From JBBUX01 sp037445775 (lineage in GTDB: Bacteria; Actinomycetota; Coriobacteriia; Anaerosomatales; PHET01): a stretch of DNA of 12,355 nucleotides. A model generated the notes under the pieces. It was given only the letters and a program-made list of their open reading frames with translations. It ran no database searches and had not been told where the DNA came from. Shown here piece after piece: positions 1 through 6,321 of the stretch. The DNA is taken from contig JBBIJX010000048.1 in assembly GCA_037445775.1 (NCBI GenBank), positions 1 through 12,355 of the forward strand, read 5' to 3'. The position numbers and the translations under genes were made by a program. Each line of letters opens with the position of its first letter. The first letter of the stretch is position 1.

Positions 1-257
1 TCACCGGCTTCGTGCCGGTATGCGCGCACAACGTTACGAGCGCTGCAGGCGCGGTGGCGGCGCTCTGTGAGGCCGGTGCAGTGGCCGTGCACGTCGACGC
101 GGCAGCGTGTAGGCCGAGTGAGCACGCTCATGTGATCGCGGCGCTTGACACCGCTGCGGCGAACGGGGTCGCCGGGTTCGTCACGGGGCTTGACGCTGCA
201 GTACCTGCGCCGTGGGACATCGCTCCGGCGCACGAGATCGGAGTTGAGCGCCTGTGA
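1..257 (+). CDS. C-terminal part of an unrecognised protein (5' truncated)
   Basis: Only the last 84 or so codons are present. The frame is open from base 3 and ends at TGA 255-257, so the real start lies before the window; the GTG at base 12 is probably internal. The visible part is rich in Ala, Val and Gly and looks like alternating beta strands and helices: a hydrophobic strand (GFVPVCAHNV), a helix, a second strand (AVAVHVDA), a helix and a third strand (GVAGFVTGLDAA). That would fit the end of a TIM-barrel or Rossmann-like alpha/beta enzyme, but I recognise no family motif. The stop overlaps the GTG of the radical SAM gene by four bases (GTGA), so the two are translationally coupled and probably act in the same pathway. 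No function is assigned. Confidence 0.7.
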   Translation, partial: TGFVPVCAHNVTSAAGAVAALCEAGAVAVHVDAAACRPSEHAHVIAALDTAAANGVAGFVTGLDAAVPAPWDIAPAHEIGVERL

Positions 258-1543
258 GCACGCAGCTCCGCGTCGCGCTGGTGGGTATCTCGCAGCCTGG
301 ATATCGCTCGCTCGCGCTCGACTACCTCGAGGCTGCTTGTGACGATGACCGGCGGCTCGCAGAGGTGACGAGCGTGCGGCTCGACCTCGACACATCCATC
401 GATCCATGGTGGGTCGCATACCGTCTCGCGCGGTACGAACCTGCTCCCGATGTCATCGCGATGCCCGTCTACTGCTGGACGGCCCGCCGGGTCTATGAGG
501 CGGCGCGGGTCGTCAAGGCTGTCTTGCCGCGTACCACCATCGTGTTGGGTGGACCCGAGGTGGGCCCGATCGCCGAACAGGTCCTTGAGGCGCAGCCCGC
601 GGTCGACGGCGTAGTCACAGGGGAGGGCGAGTTCGCCTTCGCTGAACTACTCCACGCCTACACCCGCGGCGGCGATCCCGGCGCAGTGCCGGGCGTCGTC
701 GCTCGCGTCGACGGTGCGATCGTGCGCGGGCCGGAACGGGCACCGGTCGAGGAGCTTGACACGTTGCCTTCGCCGTTTCGGGGGCGCACGCATCCCACGG
801 ATGGCTCCGCGTACGTGGAGACGTACCGCGGCTGTCCGCACCGCTGCGCATATTGCTTCGAGGGCAAGGGGTCCACGCGCGTACGGTCGTACTCGTGGGA
901 GCGCATCGCCGACGACATCGCAGCGGTCGCTGGTACCCCCGGCATGCGGTCGTTCAGCTTCATCGATCCTGTGTTCAACCTGACATCCGAACGCTTGGGT
1001 CGCCTTGCGGACGTGCTCGAACCTTACGCGCGGCAGGGTGTGAGGCTCCACACCATCGAGGTCGACATCGAGCGCATCGACGCAGAGGCTGCGGTCCATC
1101 TGAGACGTGCTGGCGTCGCTAGCGTGGAGACAGGTCCGCAAAGCATCGGGGCCGCGGCGTTGGCCGCGTGCAACCGCTCGTACGACCCGGAGTGTTTCGC
1201 GGCCGGCGTCGCGGCCTGCCGGGAAGCTGGCATCTCCGTCGAGTGCGACCTGATCATCGGGCTTCCGGGCGACACCGTCTCAGACGTGGTCGCCGGTCTC
1301 GACTTCGCGATCTCGCTCGACCCGGGGCGTGTCCAGGTGTCGACGTTGCATGTGCTCCCCGGCACCGAGCTGTGGAGCCGTGCCGCCGAACTCGGCCTTA
1401 CGTTCGACCCGGAACCTCCGCATGAGATCATCGCGACACGCGACATCGGGTTCGACGAGCTCAGGCGCCTCGAGGAGTTGGGCCGCGCGTCGATGGCGAT
1501 CTATCGTGCCCGCATCGATCCGACCAAGGAGAGCACTCTATGA
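254..1543 (+). CDS. Cobalamin-binding radical SAM protein
   Basis: A 429-residue protein with two domains. Residues about 1-135 form a B12-binding-type Rossmann domain, with the LGGPE turn at 98-102 and TGEGE at 122-126, both usual in B12-dependent radical SAM enzymes. No DxHxxG motif is visible, so cobalamin would not be held by a histidine ligand from that motif. Residues about 185-400 are an Elp3-type radical SAM barrel. The [4Fe-4S] cluster ligands are C194, C198 and C201 (CPHRCAYC), followed by the later-strand motif IIGLPGDT. The overall pattern, including a C-terminal FDELRRLEELG segment, resembles B12-binding radical SAM proteins of the DUF4080-containing type; this is from memory of the family. 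The substrate is unknown; such enzymes do methylations or other radical rearrangements. The GTG start overlaps the upstream stop by four bases and has GGAG ten bases before it. The stop overlaps the aminotransferase ATG by four bases. Confidence 0.88.
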   Translation: MSTQLRVALVGISQPGYRSLALDYLEAACDDDRRLAEVTSVRLDLDTSIDPWWVAYRLARYEPAPDVIAMPVYCWTARRVYEAARVVKAVLPRTTIVLGGPEVGPIAEQVLEAQPAVDGVVTGEGEFAFAELLHAYTRGGDPGAVPGVVARVDGAIVRGPERAPVEELDTLPSPFRGRTHPTDGSAYVETYRGCPHRCAYCFEGKGSTRVRSYSWERIADDIAAVAGTPGMRSFSFIDPVFNLTSERLGRLADVLEPYARQGVRLHTIEVDIERIDAEAAVHLRRAGVASVETGPQSIGAAALAACNRSYDPECFAAGVAACREAGISVECDLIIGLPGDTVSDVVAGLDFAISLDPGRVQVSTLHVLPGTELWSRAAELGLTFDPEPPHEIIATRDIGFDELRRLEELGRASMAIYRARIDPTKESTL

Positions 1544-2706
1544 GCCCCGTGTCCCAGCGCGCCCGTCTGATCCGCCCGTTCGTCGTCATGGACGTCGTGG
1601 CGCGCGCCAAAGAACTTGAGGCGGAGGGACGCGACATCGTCCACCTCGAGATCGGCGACCCGGATTTTGCCACGCCCGACGTGATCAAGCGGGCGGCCGA
1701 GGAGGCGATGGGCGAGGGGTCGACACACTACACGCAGTCACTCGGTTTGCCCGAGCTCCGCTGCGCCATCCGGGACCACTACGCCGCCTCGTACGGCGTC
1801 GACGTCGACCCGGACGACATCGTCGTGACGCAGGGCACTAGTCCCGCGATGCTGCTGCTGTTCGGCGCGCTACTTGATCCCGGCGACGAGGTGGTGATGC
1901 CGGACCCCTGCTATCCGGCATATCCGAACTACGTGAACTTCCTTGGCGGCGTGGTGAAGGCCGTGCGCGTGCGGGCCGAGAGCGGCTTTCGCTACGACAT
2001 GGATGAACTGGCAGGGGCTGTGGGACCACGCACGAAGGCGATCATGATCACGTCGCCGAGCAACCCGACCGGCGCCGTGCTTGCGGCCGAGGATCTGCGT
2101 GCTCTCGGGGAACTCGCGGAGCGAACCGGCGTTCACATCGCGAGCGACGAGATCTACCACGGGCTCACCTTCTGCGGTGCGGAGCACTCGATTCTGGAGT
2201 TCACCGACCGCGCCTTCGTCATGAACGGTTTTTCGAAGGCGTACGCGATGACGGGATGGAGACTCGGCTACCTCATCGCTCCGTCCGAGTACGTCAGGCC
2301 TGCCGAAAAGATCCAGCAGAACTTCTTCCTCGCGGCCAACACGTTCGTGCAGCGGGCCGGAGTGGTCGCGCTGACCCAGGCTCAGGGCGACGTGGCCCGC
2401 ATGCGCGCCATCTACGATCAGCGTCGGCGCTACCTTGTGCCGGCCCTGCGCGAGTTGGGTTTGGACATCGCCTGCGAGCCGTGCGGTGCTTTCTACGTGT
2501 TCGCCGACGCGCGCGCGTGGGACGAAGACTCGCTCTCGTTGTCACGTCGGCTGCTCGAGGAGGCGGGGGTTGCGGTCGCGCCCGGCATGGACTTCGGCCA
2601 AGGTGGAGAGGGGTTCCTGCGCTTCAGTTACGCCACTTCGATGGAGCGGCTCGCGGAGGGCGTGCGGCGACTCGCGGCGTGGCGGGATGCGGACAACGCC
2701 TCCTGA
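1540..2706 (+). CDS. Class I/II PLP-dependent aminotransferase
   Basis: A 388-residue fold-type I aminotransferase of the aspartate aminotransferase superfamily, with the usual family length. Visible landmarks are the N-terminal LEIGDPDFATP segment, SNPTG at 174-178 (N175 contacts the PLP ring region), D203 and Y206 in SDEIYHG (pyridine nitrogen and O3' contacts), the Schiff-base lysine K233 in FSKAYAMTGWR, R241 for the phosphate and R361 in FLRFSYA for the substrate carboxylate. All key catalytic residues are present, so it should be an active cytosolic enzyme transferring an amino group between an amino acid and a 2-oxo acid. Substrate specificity cannot be read from the sequence. The ATG sits in the ATGA overlap with the radical SAM stop, so the two are made together. 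That pairing suggests a specialised biosynthetic step rather than housekeeping aspartate metabolism. Confidence 0.93.
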   Translation: MSPVSQRARLIRPFVVMDVVARAKELEAEGRDIVHLEIGDPDFATPDVIKRAAEEAMGEGSTHYTQSLGLPELRCAIRDHYAASYGVDVDPDDIVVTQGTSPAMLLLFGALLDPGDEVVMPDPCYPAYPNYVNFLGGVVKAVRVRAESGFRYDMDELAGAVGPRTKAIMITSPSNPTGAVLAAEDLRALGELAERTGVHIASDEIYHGLTFCGAEHSILEFTDRAFVMNGFSKAYAMTGWRLGYLIAPSEYVRPAEKIQQNFFLAANTFVQRAGVVALTQAQGDVARMRAIYDQRRRYLVPALRELGLDIACEPCGAFYVFADARAWDEDSLSLSRRLLEEAGVAVAPGMDFGQGGEGFLRFSYATSMERLAEGVRRLAAWRDADNAS

Positions 2707-2752
2707 AGATTCCTCCCCCTCGAACTGGGTGTTTCAGCCATCCGTTCGCCGA

Positions 2753-2761
2753 TGGTACTCT
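2753..2761 (+). promoter_or_regulatory. Possible extended -10 promoter upstream of the PHP gene
   Basis: TGG-TACTCT matches the extended -10 pattern TGN-TANNNT in the gap after the aminotransferase gene. No convincing -35 box is visible 17 bases upstream (TTCAGC at best). The site lies about 135 bases before the PHP start, so any transcript from it would have a long leader. This is weak evidence from motif shape only. Confidence 0.25.
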
Positions 2762-2821
2762 AGTGCTCGCATGCCCGGCGGCCGATGACTCGACTGTGTG
2801 AAGGCGCTGCCGCGCGGGAGT

Positions 2822-2837
2822 TGGTGCGGCGCTTGCT
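2822..2837 (+). promoter_or_regulatory. Candidate sigma-54 (-24/-12) promoter for the PHP gene
   Basis: The bases TGGTGCG-GCGC-TTGCT match the sigma-54 consensus TGGCACG-N4-TTGCW at 10 of 12 defined positions. The GG (2823-2824) and GC (2835-2836) have the exact 10-base spacing. A start about 12 bases downstream, near 2848, would give a leader of about 45 bases before the PHP start. Such matches also arise by chance in GC-rich DNA; the support is the correct strand, the non-coding location and the presence of an rpoN gene in the same window. Confidence 0.4.
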
Positions 2838-2894
2838 TCGTTCGCGCCGTGACAAGTACGCGTCCCGTGTGGCGCAGAGAACCGAGGGGTGAGA

Positions 2895-3629
2895 GTGCAC
2901 CTGAGTACCGCAGGCACATGGGGTAAGGCCGACATCCACATCCACTCGAACCACTCCGACGGCACCGCGTCGATACCTCAGATCATGGAGTACGTGCAAC
3001 ATCGCACGGACCTCGACGTCATCGCCATCACCGATCACAACACCATCCAGGGAGCGCTGTTCGCAAGCTCTCTCGCCGAGATGTATGACTTTGAGGTCAT
3101 CGTGGGCGAGGAGATCAGCTCGCGCGAGGGGCATATCTTGGGGCTGTTCCTGACCGAGGAGGTCCCCGCAGGGATGAGCGCGCGTGATACCATCGCCGCC
3201 ATCGAGGCACAAGGCGGCGTAGCGATCGTCGCGCACCCGTTCTCGAACCGGGGAGTGTTCGGCCCGTTCGGCCGCAACCAGTTCGCCGACGCCGTCAACG
3301 ACTGGGCGTTTCACGCGCTCGAGATCTACAACTCGCTCCCGTTCCTCGTTTGGGCGAATAGCATGGCTGCCAAGATCTTCGCCGGTGGTCACGGCGTCGC
3401 CGCGACCGGTGGCAGCGATGCACACTATCTCGAGGCTGTCGGCAAGGGCTTCACGATCTTCCGCGGACGCACGGCAGAGGAGCTGAAACGTTCGATCCTG
3501 AACTTGGAGACACGTGCCGACTCCCGTCGCCACGGGTTGTCGTTCGTCTGGCGTATCGCACGAAACTATCGGGGCATCCGCAGGAACCAGGCGCTGAACT
3601 GGGAGCGTTGTAAGGTCCGCCCCCGGTAG
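2895..3629 (+). CDS. PHP-domain metal-dependent phosphoesterase
   Basis: A 244-residue PHP-domain protein of the stand-alone type related to PHP phosphoesterases and 5'-3' exonucleases such as RNase AM (YciV). The metal-binding motifs appear in order: D13-I-H15-I-H17 (DIHIHSNHSDG), D47-H48 (AITDHN), E72/E73 and H80 (GEE...GHILG), H114 (VAHPF) and D175-A-H177 (GGSDAH). All expected ligands of a tri-metal centre are therefore present, and it should hydrolyse a phosphoester, perhaps a nucleotide or a short RNA/DNA end. It lacks the insertion domain of the longer YciV-like proteins. I chose the GTG at 2895 because GAGGGG (2884-2889) lies five bases before it; the in-frame GTG at 2889 overlaps that site and is less likely. 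It stands alone between the aminotransferase and a convergent gene, with a possible sigma-54 promoter upstream. Confidence 0.88.
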   Translation: MHLSTAGTWGKADIHIHSNHSDGTASIPQIMEYVQHRTDLDVIAITDHNTIQGALFASSLAEMYDFEVIVGEEISSREGHILGLFLTEEVPAGMSARDTIAAIEAQGGVAIVAHPFSNRGVFGPFGRNQFADAVNDWAFHALEIYNSLPFLVWANSMAAKIFAGGHGVAATGGSDAHYLEAVGKGFTIFRGRTAEELKRSILNLETRADSRRHGLSFVWRIARNYRGIRRNQALNWERCKVRPR

Positions 3630-3687
3630 CGCTCGTGCTCCTCGCGCCGCGCGGTTCTTCACGCAGTGAGCGCCGCGCGCACGAGCG
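3630..3687. repeat. Inverted repeat between convergent genes (possible bidirectional terminator)
   Basis: CGCTCGTGC at 3630-3638 is exactly complementary to GCACGAGCG at 3679-3687. The 40-base interior is itself very GC-rich and can fold further. It starts right after the PHP stop codon and reaches into the last codons of the convergent ferrochelatase-like gene (3659-4885). No T-tract follows on either strand, so it is not a classical intrinsic terminator. It may slow or stop transcription from both sides, or be chance in GC-rich DNA. Confidence 0.3.
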
Positions 3688-4885
3688 AATCGAGTTCCGC
3701 GACCAGCTCTGGGTCCGGTCCCCACGCGGTCTGCACCACGACGTGCGCCGTGTCATCGACGCGGGCCTGACGCGCGGCCATTCCGATGTCGATACGGGTC
3801 GCGAGCGTATCGAGCGGGAAAGCAGCGGGTGTGACGATCACGGTCGAGCACCCTTGAGCCGCGAGATGGCGTACCTGCGACGTGATGTCGGGTTCCATCC
3901 ACTCCGACCACGCGATGCGCACGCGGTCGTTGGCGATGCCGCGTTCGGTGAGTAGTACCCGGATGCGGCTGAGGAAGACCGTCTCACTCTCCTCGAACCA
4001 AGGTGTCCGGCGTGCTCGCTCCTCGGGCTGCCCGTGCCCTACGAGCACGACCCCGGCGGAGGCTGGATCGACCGCGTCGGCGAGGATGCGAGACGCGACC
4101 ATCTCGCACACCCGATCGGAGAGAAGCGCGCTGTCGGCGTCGAGCACGGTGAGGCCGTGCGATTCCGGGCGCAGCGCGTCGACCTCCGTCCGGGCAGCCT
4201 CGGCGTGCCCGCTGCGGGCGACCGAGACTTCCGCTATGACGATGGTGCGATGACCACGCGCGGCCGCCGAAGCCACGCGCGTACCTAGACGCGTCGCTCC
4301 AGAGCAAGACGCCCAATCGACCGGTACGCCCAGGTCGCTGAGTGACGCGGTGAGGCGCTCTGCGAGTTCGGCGAGTTGCTCCTGTGAGGGGCTCGTGTCG
4401 TCCACGCTTCGATAGCGCGCTTTGTGCGCGAAGAATAGGAACGGGAGACCGCCCACGGAGAGCTCGATCACGCCCTCATCGGTTAGGGACTGCAGCATGC
4501 CTGCGGTGGCACGCAGATCGTAGGCGGGCGGCTCGATGCAGCACGTCAAGATGACTGCCGGACGAGGGTCGAGGTCTGGGGTCGTGGACGGGAGTTCGAC
4601 GGGCGCCAAGGGCCGAGCGAGCCGGAACAGCATGGTGGACGCGAGGGCGTAGCCGCCGGCGAACCCGGCGAGCACGAGGGCGAGCGCGTAGAAGACAGCG
4701 TCTCCCCGCTGGTAGAGTTCGCCGATGCGCGCGAGCGCCGCAGCGGACACGGCGCCGGAGGCGACGATGGTGATCGCGGCCACTGGTTCGAGGGGTCGGC
4801 GAGCCACGAATAGGCCGACGACAGCGACCCCGCTGACCAGCGAGCTAGCGACTGCGATGGTCCACCAGATCGACTGCGAATCCAT
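3659..4885 (-). CDS. Membrane-anchored ferrochelatase-like (chelatase-fold) protein
   Basis: A 408-residue protein. Residues about 6-28, 35-55 and 63-87 are three hydrophobic segments that would anchor it in the membrane. Residues about 108-408 resemble the two-lobed HemH/CbiX chelatase fold. The clearest motif is VGHGQPEE with H284, matching the metal-site histidine region (S.HGLP) of ferrochelatases. It is followed by SEWMEPDI (327-334) and a TPAAFPLDTLATRID stretch (352-366), at the place where ferrochelatases have FxSDHxETLxEID. In an ungapped comparison the catalytic glutamate is replaced by threonine, so insertion of iron into a porphyrin is not assured. It could act on another tetrapyrrole or metal, or be a binding protein. 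The ATG at 4883-4885 has GGAGG five bases before it on the minus strand. It follows the CsoR-family gene by 107 bases on the same strand, which hints at a metal-related role. The membrane anchor is unusual. Confidence 0.7.
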   Translation of the reverse strand: MDSQSIWWTIAVASSLVSGVAVVGLFVARRPLEPVAAITIVASGAVSAAALARIGELYQRGDAVFYALALVLAGFAGGYALASTMLFRLARPLAPVELPSTTPDLDPRPAVILTCCIEPPAYDLRATAGMLQSLTDEGVIELSVGGLPFLFFAHKARYRSVDDTSPSQEQLAELAERLTASLSDLGVPVDWASCSGATRLGTRVASAAARGHRTIVIAEVSVARSGHAEAARTEVDALRPESHGLTVLDADSALLSDRVCEMVASRILADAVDPASAGVVLVGHGQPEERARRTPWFEESETVFLSRIRVLLTERGIANDRVRIAWSEWMEPDITSQVRHLAAQGCSTVIVTPAAFPLDTLATRIDIGMAARQARVDDTAHVVVQTAWGPDPELVAELDSLVRAALTA

Positions 4886-4992
4886 GCACCCCTCCAGGCG
4901 ACATGATAGCGGTTCGCGAGGAGGGTACGCCTAGGTGGCGCTCGCATCGGGTGCTCTCACCCTGCCGGAGAAGGCGCTTGGTGTCTACGCGG

Positions 4993-5292
4993 TCACCTGA
5001 CGCATGAAGAGTACTTCAGGAAGACCCTGATAGCCTCGTCGATGACCTCGTCACGGTCGGTCATCTCCTGGTTGATCATGCAGTGTTTCATCGCATGCCC
5101 GATCACGTGCAGCCCCACTTGGTTCAGGGCGGACTTGGCCGCCATGACCTGGGTGAGCACGGCTTCACATTCCTGTCCCGATTCGATCATGGACTGAAGC
5201 CCCCTGATCTGCCCTTCGAGACGGCGCAGGCGGTTCAGGATTCGGGCACGTTCTTCGTCCGTGATCAGCAGGTTGTCCGCAGGTTCAGACAT
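4993..5292 (-). CDS. CsoR/FrmR/RcnR-family (DUF156) transcriptional repressor, CstR-like
   Basis: A 99-residue all-helical repressor of the CsoR/RcnR/FrmR family, recognised by the N-terminal RILNRLRRLEGQIRGLQSMIE helix and the C-x28-C spacing. The cysteines are C42 (QECEAVL) and C71 (KHCM). Laid against Mycobacterium CsoR without gaps, C36 and C65 are kept but the copper ligand H61 falls on A67. Persulfide-sensing CstR has the same two-cysteine pattern without the histidine. H66 and H70 could still ligate metal if a one-residue gap is allowed, as in RcnR. A third cysteine, C97, lies near the C terminus. The ATG at 5290-5292 has GGAG six bases before it on the minus strand. The operator-like palindrome at 5336-5352 overlaps its own promoter, so it is probably autoregulated and may also control the divergent cation transporter gene. 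Confidence 0.92.
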   Translation of the reverse strand: MSEPADNLLITDEERARILNRLRRLEGQIRGLQSMIESGQECEAVLTQVMAAKSALNQVGLHVIGHAMKHCMINQEMTDRDEVIDEAIRVFLKYSSCVR

Positions 5293-5332
5293 CGAAGGCT
5301 CCGTATCTGCTACCGTTTACACGCGCATCTGC

Positions 5333-5362
5333 AGTATACCCCCCAGGGGTATTTACGAACAA
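5333..5362 (-). promoter_or_regulatory. Probable sigma-70-type promoter of the CsoR-family gene
   Basis: Read on the minus strand, TTGTTC (-35, complement of 5357-5362) and TATACT (-10, complement of 5333-5338) are separated by 18 bases. Transcription would start near 5326, about 34 bases before the ATG. The operator palindrome covers the spacer and the edge of the -10 box, where a bound repressor would block polymerase. Confidence 0.55.
5336..5352. promoter_or_regulatory. CsoR-family operator palindrome between divergent genes
   Basis: ATACCCC (5336-5342), a 3-base centre (CCA) and GGGGTAT (5346-5352) form a perfect 7-bp inverted repeat. AT-flanked C-tract/G-tract dyads of this kind are the known operator type of CsoR/CstR/RcnR repressors. 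It lies 43 bases from the repressor start and 24 bases from the start of the cation diffusion facilitator gene, so one bound repressor could control both directions. No clear -35/-10 pair is visible for the plus-strand gene. Confidence 0.75.
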
Positions 5363-5376
5363 GGGACGGTTGGGTC

Positions 5377-6321
5377 GTGGGCTACACGCGCTCCGCGAGC
5401 GCGGACGTCGTCATAGGGCGCGTCCGCGGGATACGGCGGGTACTGTGGGCGGTACTCGTGCTCAACGTCGCGGTGGCGTTGTCCAAGCTGTTCTACGGAC
5501 TCGCGATCGACTCCACGGCGATGCAGGCCGATGGTTTTCACTCGTTGTTCGACGCGACGAGTAATGTGGTCGGCCTTGTCGGGATATCGCTCGCGATCAG
5601 GCCCGCCGATCGGGACCACCCCTACGGGCACACGAAGTTCGAGACGTACGCCTCCGCCGTGGTCGCAGCGATGCTCGCGCTAGCCGCGTTCCGCGTCGCT
5701 TCGACGGCCCTCGAGCAGCTCGCTGAAGGTGGCGTGCCGCCGCAGGTTGACGCCGCCTCGTTCGCCGTGATGCTGGTCACCCTCGGCGTCAACATTCTCG
5801 TCACTACGTGGGAAAAGAGGGTTGGGACGCGGCTCGACTCCGAGATCCTGCTCGCCGACGCCGGCCACACGCGTTCGGACGTCTTCGTGAGCCTGGGCGT
5901 CATCGCCTCGCTCGCCCTCGTGTGGGCGGGCTTCCCGAAGGCCGACGGCGTCGTCGCACTGCTCGTGGCTGGCGCGATCGTCCACACCGCCTGGGGAATC
6001 ATCAGGCAGGTCAGCGTCACACTGTCAGACGCCGCTCGCATCCCGCCCGAGGAGATTCGTCCGGTGGTAATGGGCGTCGCTGGCGTGTTGGGGTGCCACC
6101 ACATCAGGACGAGGGGCTCGGCCGCATCGGTATACGTGGATCTGCACGTGCAGGTCGACGAGACCCGCTCGGTGGCCGACGGGCACAGCGTCGCCGAACG
6201 CGTCGAGCGGGCGATCTGCGCGGCGTTTCCGCATGTCGTCGACGTGATCGCCCACTTGGAGCCCTATGACGAGTACCAGGCCGACAAGAGCGCTCAGGAA
6301 TCTGACCAGACGCATGCCTGA
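5377..6321 (+). CDS. Cation diffusion facilitator (CDF) family metal efflux transporter
   Basis: A 314-residue inner-membrane CDF transporter that exports divalent metal ions such as Zn, Fe, Mn or Co in exchange for protons. Six membrane helices span about residues 20-210, followed by a cytoplasmic ferredoxin-like domain (about 225-310). The transport-site ligands are visible as H55-x3-D59 (ADGFHSLFD) and H164-x3-D168 (GHTRSD). The conserved loop DHPYGHTKFE follows helix 2. The C-terminal SVYVDLHVQVD and VIAHLEP strands are typical. The open frame runs further upstream into the antisense of the repressor gene; I place the start at GTG 5377, the first in-frame start after the operator, with AAGGGA ten bases before it. 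The repressor operator just upstream suggests metal- or sulfur-responsive control. The exact metal cannot be read from the sequence. Confidence 0.88.
   Translation: MGYTRSASADVVIGRVRGIRRVLWAVLVLNVAVALSKLFYGLAIDSTAMQADGFHSLFDATSNVVGLVGISLAIRPADRDHPYGHTKFETYASAVVAAMLALAAFRVASTALEQLAEGGVPPQVDAASFAVMLVTLGVNILVTTWEKRVGTRLDSEILLADAGHTRSDVFVSLGVIASLALVWAGFPKADGVVALLVAGAIVHTAWGIIRQVSVTLSDAARIPPEEIRPVVMGVAGVLGCHHIRTRGSAASVYVDLHVQVDETRSVADGHSVAERVERAICAAFPHVVDVIAHLEPYDEYQADKSAQESDQTHA

Noticed and set aside
1336..1350. GG-N10-TTGCA resembling a sigma-54 element
   Set aside because: It is in the middle of the radical SAM gene, lacks the T before GG and the GCACG bases, and no start lies downstream. A similar chance match occurs at 2071-2084.
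2760..3725. A 321-codon open frame on the minus strand opposite the PHP gene
   Set aside because: The plus strand carries all PHP metal ligands in order; the antisense product has no domain and runs through the convergent gene end.
4949..4962. Small hairpin GGGTG-CTCT-CACCC between the repressor and ferrochelatase-like genes
   Set aside because: The 5-bp stem has no T-run on either strand, so it is too weak to call a terminator.
5083..5376. An N-terminal extension of the CDF transporter frame
   Set aside because: It runs antisense through the CsoR-family gene and the operator; the transporter begins properly at GTG 5377, just before its first helix.
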